Positions 57,499-64,000 of a stretch of DNA of 64,000 bases are shown here, in pieces; within the stretch, counting starts at the first letter, position 1; each line of letters opens with the position of its first letter. Below the pieces are notes generated by a model. It was not told the DNA's origin, searched no databases, and was given only the letters and a program-made list of their open reading frames with translations. The stretch is taken from NCBI GenBank assembly GCA_029251085.1, contig JAQXDZ010000041.1, positions 1 to 64,000 of the forward strand. The letters are read 5' to 3'. Both the position numbers and the translations under genes were made by a program. The DNA comes from Mariniblastus sp. (lineage in GTDB: Bacteria; Planctomycetota; Planctomycetia; Pirellulales; Pirellulaceae).

Positions 57499-60339
57499 AT
57501 GCAACGCTTTCGCTTTTGGAGCCTTACGCTTTGCGCCCTCTTCATCGCAAACATTGCGATTAACGAGAACGCAACCGCTCAGGTTCCTGCCACCACCCCT
57601 AAGCCTGTCACTAAGCCACCGGCTAAGCCAGACTTTCCCCCGCTCGAAAAGATCATCGAGGGTTACACTGAAATTAAGGTGCAGGACGGAACCACTCCGT
57701 TTTTCAAGCTTTGGAAAAACCCAAAGAATGGAAATATGTTGGCTCAACTACCGAAGGATTTTGCCAGTTCTAAAACTCGGCACTTTATTGCTCCGACCGT
57801 CGCCGGTGGAGAAGTTTTTGCTGGTTTGCAGTCCGACGCATTTTACGTTTACTGGAAGCAGTACGGTAAAAAGATCGCGTTGATTCAGGAAAATCTATCG
57901 ATCAAAGGATCGGACGCAGAGTCCAAATCTTCGGTAGATCGCTTGTTCACCGACAAGGTTCTTCTCAGCCTTCCGATTTTGACAATGGCGAAAGGCGGCG
58001 GACCGGTCATTGACCTCGACGCGTTACTTGTTGGAAACGCCCGGGTGTTTTTTGGCTCTGGCGTTTCGCCGCAGTCATCTCTGTTGACGATCAAAAAAGC
58101 GAAAGCGTTTCCGAGTAATATTGAAGTGGCATTCGAAGTTCCGATGTCCAACGGAAATTTGAAGACGCTTCACTATTCTATCAGTAAAATTCAGGGTACG
58201 CCGACTTTCAAGCCAAGAATGGCTGACCAGCGAATCGGTTACTTCACGACCTCGTACAGCGATTACGGCAAGTACGAGGGAGATGATACCGATGTCCGTT
58301 ACGTTAACCGATGGCATCTCGAGAAACGAGATCCTAAATTAAAGCTTAGTCCTCCGAAGCAACCCATCGTATTTTACATCGAGCACACAACGCCGGTTCG
58401 CTACCGTCGCTGGGTTCGTAAGGGAATTTTGAACTGGAATAAGGCGTTCGAGCAAATTGGTATTCTCGATGCGATTGAAGTTCGACAGCAGGACAAGACT
58501 ACCAACCAGCATATTGATTTGGATCCGGAAGACGTGCGGTATAATTTTGTTCGTTGGCTAAACAACAACGTCAGTACTGCGATTGGACCAAGTCGTGCGA
58601 ATCCACTCACAGGTGAGATTCTGGACGCGGATATCGTTTTGACCGATGGTTGGATCCGCGTGTTCGAAGATCAGTTTTCTGAATTGATGCCTAAAATTGT
58701 GATGGACGGAATGACGCCGGAAACTCTAGCTTGGTTCGAAAAGCATCCTGAGTGGGATCCTCGGATTCGCATGGCAGATCCTTCTGAGCGAGATTTTATT
58801 CGTCAACAATTAGCTCACCAGGCAAAGATTGCGTCGCAGTCAGCCAAACAGTGGGAACTGAAGACGCGATTGATGGGCGACGAGCCGATGGATGGTATCG
58901 CTGGCCGTCAAAGCCAAGTCAACGGAGCCTGCATGGCAGCCGAGGGACGCGGTTTTGATGTAGGGCTGATGCGCATGACCATGGCTATGATGCGTGCTCG
59001 CCTTGACGAGGAAAAAGACGAGAAGAAAAAAGATGGCGAAGAAGACGACAAAGAAGAAGCTGAAGAAGACAAAGAGCAAATGCTGGATGGCATGCCTGAG
59101 TCTTTCATTGGTCCCCTTCTCGCTGATCTTGTTTCGCATGAAGTCGGACACACACTAGGTTTGCGTCACAACTTCAAAGCATCCAGCGTTTATGAGTTGG
59201 AGCAGATGAATAGCGAAGATTTCAAAGGGAAAAAGCCGCTCGCTGGAAGCGTAATGGACTACCTGCCAACCAACTTCCGAGTTGAAAATGGTTCGGTTCA
59301 GGGAGACTATGCGATGATTGGTGTCGGCCCTTATGACATGTGGGCGATTGAGTACGGTTACACGCTCGACGACAAGAAACTCAAAAAGATTCTTTCTCGA
59401 GTCGCGGAGCCCGAACTTGCGTTTTGCACGGACGAAGACACTTATGGTCCGGATCCTCTCGCACGTCGCTATGATTTCGCGAAAGATCCATTGAAATTTG
59501 CTCAGGATCAGGTCGCCTTGGCGAAAATGCATCGAGAGAAGATTCTTGAGAATTTTGTCAAAGACGGGGACGCTTGGGCCAAGGCTCGTAAGGGTTATTT
59601 GATGACTCTCGGTTTGCAAACAAAAGCAAATTCAATGATGTCAAACTGGCTCGGTGGAACTTACGTCAACCGCGATAAAAAAGGTGATCCCAATGCTCGC
59701 AAACCAATTGTTGTGGTTGAAGTTGAGCGACAACGAGCGGCGCTGGATTTTGTCATCTCGAATACATTCTTCGATGAGTGTTACGGATTGACGCCTGAGT
59801 TATTGGCTCACATGACGACCGACTACTTCGGTGGATTCCTCTCACGGATGACCAACGAGCCAGCTTGGCCCGTCCACGATCGCGTGATGGGTGTTCAGGC
59901 GTCTGTGCTGTCGCAGTTGATGAATCCAACGACCTTGCGTCGGGTTTACGACAATGAATTTCGCGTACCATCTGATCAGGATGCGGTCACACTTAATGAG
60001 ATCCTTAATAAGGTTTCAGGGGCAATCTGGTCGGAAATCAATGAAGCTCCAAAAGGGAAATTCACCGAGCGAAATCCAGCGATCTCAAGTCTCCGCAGAA
60101 ACCTGCAAACTGAGCACATGCAACGGTTGTTTGACCTTGGTGCTGAGAAGCGTGGTGGAACCGCCGCGATGAAGCCAATTGCAAATTTGGCTTCGCTACA
60201 GCTGACGGAGCTCAATGAGAAGCTGCAGAAGGCTCTAAAGAACGACAACTATGATGCGTACACCAAAGCCCACCTCGTCGATGCCCAAACACGGGTTCAG
60301 AAGTGGTTGGATGCACAGTACGTCATCAGTGCTAAGTAG
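57499..60339 (+). CDS. Large secreted zinc metalloprotease (DUF5117/DUF4953-type)
   Basis: 946 residues; ATG 57499, with AGGAG 8 nt upstream, is preferred over a start nine codons earlier. Signal peptide (WSLTLCALFIANIAINENATA), then a Pro-rich linker (PATTPKPVTKPPAKP). The catalytic motif is HEVGHTLGLRHN: H547, E548, H551, and H557 as third ligand, the metzincin HEXXHXXGXXH pattern. A very acidic/basic run of about 26 residues (about 509-535, EEKDEKKKDGEE...) directly precedes the active site. The family is common in planctomycetes and Bacteroidetes, with unknown substrates. Two terminators follow. Confidence 0.9.
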   Translation: MQRFRFWSLTLCALFIANIAINENATAQVPATTPKPVTKPPAKPDFPPLEKIIEGYTEIKVQDGTTPFFKLWKNPKNGNMLAQLPKDFASSKTRHFIAPTVAGGEVFAGLQSDAFYVYWKQYGKKIALIQENLSIKGSDAESKSSVDRLFTDKVLLSLPILTMAKGGGPVIDLDALLVGNARVFFGSGVSPQSSLLTIKKAKAFPSNIEVAFEVPMSNGNLKTLHYSISKIQGTPTFKPRMADQRIGYFTTSYSDYGKYEGDDTDVRYVNRWHLEKRDPKLKLSPPKQPIVFYIEHTTPVRYRRWVRKGILNWNKAFEQIGILDAIEVRQQDKTTNQHIDLDPEDVRYNFVRWLNNNVSTAIGPSRANPLTGEILDADIVLTDGWIRVFEDQFSELMPKIVMDGMTPETLAWFEKHPEWDPRIRMADPSERDFIRQQLAHQAKIASQSAKQWELKTRLMGDEPMDGIAGRQSQVNGACMAAEGRGFDVGLMRMTMAMMRARLDEEKDEKKKDGEEDDKEEAEEDKEQMLDGMPESFIGPLLADLVSHEVGHTLGLRHNFKASSVYELEQMNSEDFKGKKPLAGSVMDYLPTNFRVENGSVQGDYAMIGVGPYDMWAIEYGYTLDDKKLKKILSRVAEPELAFCTDEDTYGPDPLARRYDFAKDPLKFAQDQVALAKMHREKILENFVKDGDAWAKARKGYLMTLGLQTKANSMMSNWLGGTYVNRDKKGDPNARKPIVVVEVERQRAALDFVISNTFFDECYGLTPELLAHMTTDYFGGFLSRMTNEPAWPVHDRVMGVQASVLSQLMNPTTLRRVYDNEFRVPSDQDAVTLNEILNKVSGAIWSEINEAPKGKFTERNPAISSLRRNLQTEHMQRLFDLGAEKRGGTAAMKPIANLASLQLTELNEKLQKALKNDNYDAYTKAHLVDAQTRVQKWLDAQYVISAK

Positions 60340-60377
60340 TTAATTGTTTGTTCAACGAACAATTTGACAATAAATTG

Positions 60378-60414
60378 CCGGCCTCGTGTTCACACACGGG
60401 GCCGGTTTTTTTTT
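60378..60414 (+). terminator. Terminator after the metalloprotease gene
   Basis: A 12-bp stem with one T-G pair (60378-60389 with 60394-60405), 4-nt loop, then nine T on the plus strand. Confidence 0.85.
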
Positions 60415-60550
60415 GTAAAGAACGAGATCTGCGAGGCGATCTGTAGCGCTGTTAGTGAATGCCACTGTTGAGTCATCTCGGAGAGCGACATTGCAAAGCG
60501 TTGATGGCAGACTAAGTGGGCAGAGTGCGTGCCTGCATTGTCACCAAAGA

Positions 60551-60580
60551 AAAAGGGGAACCCGTTTGGGTTCCCCTTTT
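60551..60580 (-). terminator. Bidirectional terminator before the beta-barrel gene end
   Basis: A 13-bp perfect stem (60551-60563 with 60568-60580), 4-nt loop, T runs on both strands. It serves the minus-strand gene ending at 60633 and backs up the upstream plus-strand terminator. Confidence 0.85.
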
Positions 60581-60632
60581 TTATTTTGATTTGTGATTGA
60601 CTGGGCTCAGTTCATTGGCCCGCATCTCACGA

Positions 60633-61601
60633 CTAATAGTTGAAATTTAAACCGAACGAAATTGCATGGAAGAATGGCGTGTTGCCGGTTTCAATGCCGG
60701 TCGAGCCGGTTGTGATCAACTGAGCTGGTGCCAAGGCGACACCATCGATCCAGGTTGCTTCATAGCCAACGTAAGATGAAACGCTGTTCGGAACGATGTC
60801 CACGTAGAGTCGACCGCCGACTTCGCCAAGGAACGATCCCGTTGACTTGGTTTGGCTCGTCTGTGTCTCAACCGTCGAAACCGTGTCCGCTACAGAAGTT
60901 GTCACTTCAGTTGGATTCATGTAACCACCTGCTCGGATGAAGCTGTTGACATAAAAGTAACGATTCATCGGGATGTTCAACTCAAGACCCGTTTGCAGAC
61001 CAATCAAAGCGTTGGTTGCTTCGGTGGTTTGGGTTTGCGTGAAATCAACTGTCGTTCCATCGCCGGGATCAATTTCAATTGATCCACCAATTTTCACGCG
61101 ATCTCTTGTAGAAACGAACCTTGGACCGAACATTAAGGTAACACCGGGAGAGATGTTTCGTCGCTTCATGACTTCGATGCTGAAATAATCAGACTCGTAA
61201 TCATAGTTGACTGTCGTCGGAGCTAAGTCCGGCGACGGGAAAAATGGTGACTGAAAATTGTCACCTTCGAATTCGTAAGCCTCGCCCCAACTGGCCAGAA
61301 TGGAACGAACTTCCAATTCTTTGCCTAGCGGAGTGACAAATGCGAATTTAACTTCAGCACCGACGGTATTACCCAAATCTGATGCCTGTGTTGAATCAAA
61401 CAATGGTGCGAGCGTGATCTCGTCGGTGATCAATGGCAATGCCAAATCATCTCCTGGGCGATCGTAAGCCTTCGCACCGAACTCAACTGTCCAACGCGAA
61501 TCCTTCGCCACACTCATGGGCGATTGTGCGTTCGCCTGAAGTACAAAAGTGGCGTTCGCTAAAAAAACGACGAGCGATGCAAAAAACGTTAACTTCCTCA
61601 C
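60633..61601 (-). CDS. Outer-membrane beta-barrel-like protein
   Basis: 322 residues. GTG at 61601 has a perfect GGAGG 5 nt upstream; the longer reading from a TTG at 61613 is less likely. Signal peptide (KLTFFASLVVFLANATFVLQANAQ). The mature part is dense in alternating short strands ending in aromatic residues (FEFEG-type, YFSIEVMKRRNISPGVTLMFGPRF, RFYVNSFIRAGGY, GGRLYVDIV) and the last residues are ISFGLNFNY, a terminal aromatic as in outer-membrane barrels inserted by BAM. Not recognised as a named porin. Monocistronic; its terminator is at 60551. Confidence 0.8.
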   Translation of the reverse strand: MRKLTFFASLVVFLANATFVLQANAQSPMSVAKDSRWTVEFGAKAYDRPGDDLALPLITDEITLAPLFDSTQASDLGNTVGAEVKFAFVTPLGKELEVRSILASWGEAYEFEGDNFQSPFFPSPDLAPTTVNYDYESDYFSIEVMKRRNISPGVTLMFGPRFVSTRDRVKIGGSIEIDPGDGTTVDFTQTQTTEATNALIGLQTGLELNIPMNRYFYVNSFIRAGGYMNPTEVTTSVADTVSTVETQTSQTKSTGSFLGEVGGRLYVDIVPNSVSSYVGYEATWIDGVALAPAQLITTGSTGIETGNTPFFHAISFGLNFNY

Positions 61602-61778
61602 GGGAGCCTCCAAACCTATTCCGGCGCAGTTATGGTGTCTGCAAAATTGGATCGGCCTGAACCTAAGGAATAATAAGTACTATTATCATTGCCCGAAAGG
61701 ACGGCTTGGCTTTGCTGGGCTGCCTAGCTTGCCTATGTTTTTATTTCATGGCTTGCTGTGCGTTAGAACGCAGTGCCG

Positions 61779-62252
61779 TTAGCGATTGCTGGAACGGAAT
61801 TTGAACAATGATCGCTTCGTCGTCGCTTCCTGGGAGGCGTTGGACTTTGCAGATTCCTGTGACTGTCCATCTGATTTGTAAATCGAATAGTCGAAGGGTG
61901 GAATCTCTTTTTCGAGTTTCATCGCCTTGGCCTGAATGCGAATCACTTTTTCAAAATAGATGAATGGATAGTTTGTGTTTGGTCGTTTGGTTCGTCCCCA
62001 CTGGTAGCTAGTGCTGACCAATCTCGATGGGATTTTTCCAAGTTTTACTTGCATTACGATCTGATTTACAAATTTCTTTTCTTCATTGGCGCGGGTTTTT
62101 AGAAGCGCGTTGAGCTTCCGTTCGTACTCAACGAACTGGGCGTTAGTAAACGATTCTGGGAGGAAGTCATCACCGTAGCCAGTCGCTGGCGATAGCAAAG
62201 AGGTTGCAAGACAGGTGATTAACAGCAGGCTATACCTTGCGATATTCGTCAT
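61779..62252 (-). CDS. Small secreted protein of unknown function
   Basis: 157 residues; ATG 62252, preferred to a GTG nine codons earlier, gives a signal peptide (YSLLLITCLATSLLSPATGYG). The mature part begins DDFLPESFTNAQFVEYERKLNALLKTRANEEKKFV, an amphipathic helix, followed by a short beta region (KVIRIQAKAMKLEKEIPPFDYSIYKSDGQS) and a basic Ser/Arg-rich end. Not recognised. It stands next to the beta-barrel gene on the same strand, 177 bp upstream, so a loose functional link is possible but not shown. Confidence 0.6.
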   Translation of the reverse strand: MTNIARYSLLLITCLATSLLSPATGYGDDFLPESFTNAQFVEYERKLNALLKTRANEEKKFVNQIVMQVKLGKIPSRLVSTSYQWGRTKRPNTNYPFIYFEKVIRIQAKAMKLEKEIPPFDYSIYKSDGQSQESAKSNASQEATTKRSLFKFRSSNR

Positions 62253-62610
62253 TATTTTCTCGTCGCGAAAACTCATCACACAATTGAAACGTTGCCGTAG
62301 ATAGGCTTTTTGCTGTCCTTACGACAGGTCAATTTCATTTGCCTTGGCGATATCTTCGCTAGCGAGGTTTGACGGTTGGGGTGGCGAAGTTTGCCGATGT
62401 TGACAGATTTGTTGAAGTTCAGCCGTTATTTGCGGCTCGAATTTTCGAAACTTGGTTTTTCGTTGCGTCCGGCGTCGGGCGAGTTATTTGGAAATTGGCT
62501 CGCCCGTCTGTGTCTTTTGGGATTTCTTTAGATATACTCTGTGCTAGCAATTTCTAAGTCTGATTTTTGATCCTTTGACCGAGATGGGTGCTCTAAGAGA
62601 GCGATGCAGC
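62253..62610. other. 358-bp gap upstream of the zinc-ribbon gene
   Basis: Must contain the promoters of both flanking genes. A good -10 (TATACT at 62533-62538) has only a weak -35 (GTGTCT, 62510-62515). Confidence 0.45.
62533..62538 (+). promoter_or_regulatory. Candidate -10 element of the zinc-ribbon membrane gene
   Basis: TATACT, 73-78 bp before the ATG, with a weak -35 match. It implies a leader of about 65 nt. Low confidence because the -35 is poor. Confidence 0.3.
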
Positions 62611-63717
62611 ATGGCTACCCTATCCTTTTCATGTCCTCAGTGCGGCAAACTGCATGAACGCGTAAATAGCGGTATGGTCGGATTTAAGGTGAAGTGTAAA
62701 TGCGGGTTCGTATTTCGTTTAGGATCCAAAGCTGACAAAAATGAAGAGTTTGGCGAAGTCATTCGGAAGAAAAAGGAGATAAAGCGGAAAGCGGCGGAAA
62801 AGGCGGAGGTGGCGGCATCGACGCGACCCAAAATTGCAAATCCTACCTTTGATCTGCTGCCGAAATTTGATCCGCTAGACCCAAATCGAGAAGACGTGTT
62901 TTCGCCTTCGAATGAGATTCAGTCTCCGCTGGCCTCAGATGTTGAATCAACCGGGGGTGATTCGGGAAGTATGGAGTTGGAAGATTTTCCGTTGCCTCCA
63001 CCGATTCCAGATGAAATGAAACGCTCGGTTGAGCCCGCGGCACGCGGACGATCCGTTGGTGTTGAGCATCAGGGCCTCGGCAGTGCTCCGGATAATGTTG
63101 CGGTTGCGGCGATTCCGGACGATTTACTTGCAGACATCGAAGCCAATCAGGAGGAGGTCCAACCGGAGCTTCCGCCGGCCAACGGTGTTATTCGCGAACC
63201 CTCAAAAGTTGTTAAAGGGCGTCATCAGCCAATCCGCAAGAAAAGCAAGAACGGCAACCCCGCCGATGGTACAGGGTCGGTTTTGTGGTCGTGCATCGGA
63301 TTGGGGCTGTCGATAGTCTGCGGGCTGGTTTACTTTACGAAATTCATATTCGGTTTAATGAGTATGTTCGGAGTTGCCTATGTCCGTGCTGAGGTAGGCG
63401 AAGCGGAGTTCGATGCGGCAAGTGGTTTCTTTGCTTGGTCGGTGGTTTTAGACACATGCGGGAACGCGGTTTTGGGGATGAGCCTTCTGTTCACCGGCGT
63501 TGTTGCCGGCTTCGAACTAGGGAAATCAAAGCTCTATCAGTGGCCTTGGATTATTCAGGGGGGCCTAGCGGGTTTAGCGTTGGTCTGGGGATGTGTTTTG
63601 TGTGGGCTAGTGTGGCAGTCGGGAAGTTTGGCGGGCGTTGTAGCTACCTTTTTTCTGGTTTGCTTGGCTCCTCTGGTGCTGATGCTTAACAGTCTCGCCC
63701 GTCTGATTATTCGTTAA
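62611..63717 (+). CDS. Zinc-ribbon membrane protein of unknown function
   Basis: 368 residues. ATG 62611 is preferred because it starts just before the metal site; earlier TTG (62575) and ATG (62584) add a short tail. The N-terminus carries CPQCGKLHERV...KVKCKCGFVF, a CxxC/CxC zinc ribbon of the type seen in many planctomycete envelope proteins. A long disordered, Pro/Asp/Glu-rich part (about 45-215) follows, then four TM helices (VLWSCIGLGLSIVCGLVYF, GFFAWSVVLDTCGNAVLGM, WIIQGGLAGLALVWGCVLCGLVW, VVATFFLVCLAPLVLML). No catalytic motif; a small tandem repeat covers its stop codon. Confidence 0.75.
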   Translation: MATLSFSCPQCGKLHERVNSGMVGFKVKCKCGFVFRLGSKADKNEEFGEVIRKKKEIKRKAAEKAEVAASTRPKIANPTFDLLPKFDPLDPNREDVFSPSNEIQSPLASDVESTGGDSGSMELEDFPLPPPIPDEMKRSVEPAARGRSVGVEHQGLGSAPDNVAVAAIPDDLLADIEANQEEVQPELPPANGVIREPSKVVKGRHQPIRKKSKNGNPADGTGSVLWSCIGLGLSIVCGLVYFTKFIFGLMSMFGVAYVRAEVGEAEFDAASGFFAWSVVLDTCGNAVLGMSLLFTGVVAGFELGKSKLYQWPWIIQGGLAGLALVWGCVLCGLVWQSGSLAGVVATFFLVCLAPLVLMLNSLARLIIR

Positions 63718-63748
63718 GGCTTATTCGTTAAGGCTGATTCGTTAATGA
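63706..63748 (+). repeat. Three tandem ~14-bp repeats across the stop codon
   Basis: (A/T)TTATTCGTTAAGGC at 63706 and 63721, with a degenerate third copy (TGATTCGTTAATGA) at 63735. The TAA stop of the zinc-ribbon gene (63715-63717) lies in the first copy. Probably replication slippage. Confidence 0.6.
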
Positions 63749-63866
63749 ATGTTTGTTGAATTAGCTCCGCTAACGAAACGCAAATAACAACATTGGTTCT
63801 TAACGTTAGTAGCGAGCACCGCAGGTGGACGGGGCTCTTGCAACTCAATCAACCTCCCATCCTTGC

Positions 63867-64000
63867 TTAATTATCGCTGACGCTCTCTGAGGAATCTGAT
63901 TTCTCGGCCTTCGAAATTTCAATTCCCAGATCTTCCAGTTGTAGTAGTTCGACGACGTTGGGTGCTTCCGTCATCATGTCGTAAGCTTTTTGCGTTTTGG
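63867..64000 (-). CDS. 3' end of an unknown gene (5' part outside window)
   Basis: An open minus-strand frame with TAA at 63869-63867 gives 44 residues ending in an acidic, Ser-rich tail: NVVELLQLEDLGIEISKAE, then KSDSSESVSDN. The start lies beyond base 64000. The helical part YDMMTEAPNVVELLQL, followed by a disordered acidic tail, suggests the end of a cytoplasmic protein. Not recognised. Confidence 0.5.
   Translation of the reverse strand, partial: KTQKAYDMMTEAPNVVELLQLEDLGIEISKAEKSDSSESVSDN

Overview
The window looks like chromosomal DNA from a planctomycete, most likely of the Pirellulaceae. The reasons are a DUF1559 prepilin-like gene, several secreted PQQ-type beta-propellers, two MoxR/DUF58/von Willebrand factor A (vWA) clusters, a PilM-secretin cluster with Gly/Met-rich linkers, and many secreted proteins of unknown function. 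The genus cannot be told from sequence alone. I saw no tRNA, rRNA, CRISPR array, transposase or phage gene. Most genes look native.

Layout. 1-9.1 kb: the 3' part of a gene for a thioredoxin-like protein without CXXC, a secreted beta-propeller, a methyltransferase, a DinB-like protein, a small membrane protein, a divergent NAD+ DNA ligase (LigA family), and two membrane proteins of unknown function. 9.1-21.4 kb (minus strand): a sugar isomerase/epimerase, then a secretin preceded by a terminator-bounded, apparently structured leader, then two large one-TM proteins and a PilM protein with a GspL/PilN-like membrane extension. Read in the direction of transcription the order is PilM, two bitopic proteins, secretin, which parallels pilM-N-O-P-Q. 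21.8-25.5 kb: a GH38-like protein overlapping cytidylate kinase. 25.5-30.3 kb (minus): MoxR, DUF58, a BatD/DUF4381-like protein and two vWA proteins, tightly overlapped. 30.9-38.2 kb: a winged-helix/AAA ATPase, an FAD amine oxidase-like protein, a primary-type sigma factor, a DUF1559 prepilin-like protein, a small lipoprotein and HemB.

38.6-49.1 kb: two consecutive PQQ beta-propellers, a membrane protein, an S46 peptidase with DPP11-type specificity residues, a sugar dehydrogenase-like propeller with two CXXCH motifs, and a small secreted protein. 49.2-56.7 kb (minus): a second MoxR cluster containing a giant vWA/glutamine-amidotransferase-like protein, MoxR, DUF58 and a BatA-like protein. 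57.5-64 kb: a large secreted zinc metalloprotease, a beta-barrel-like protein, a small secreted protein, a zinc-ribbon membrane protein, and the 3' end of a minus-strand gene cut by the window.

Most striking items: (1) the PilM-secretin cluster, with a closed multi-hairpin leader ending 7 nt before the secretin Shine-Dalgarno; (2) a LigA-like ligase in which the motif IV lysine is glycine; (3) an exact 29-bp repeat shared by the linkers of two cluster genes; (4) two independent MoxR/vWA modules in one window.
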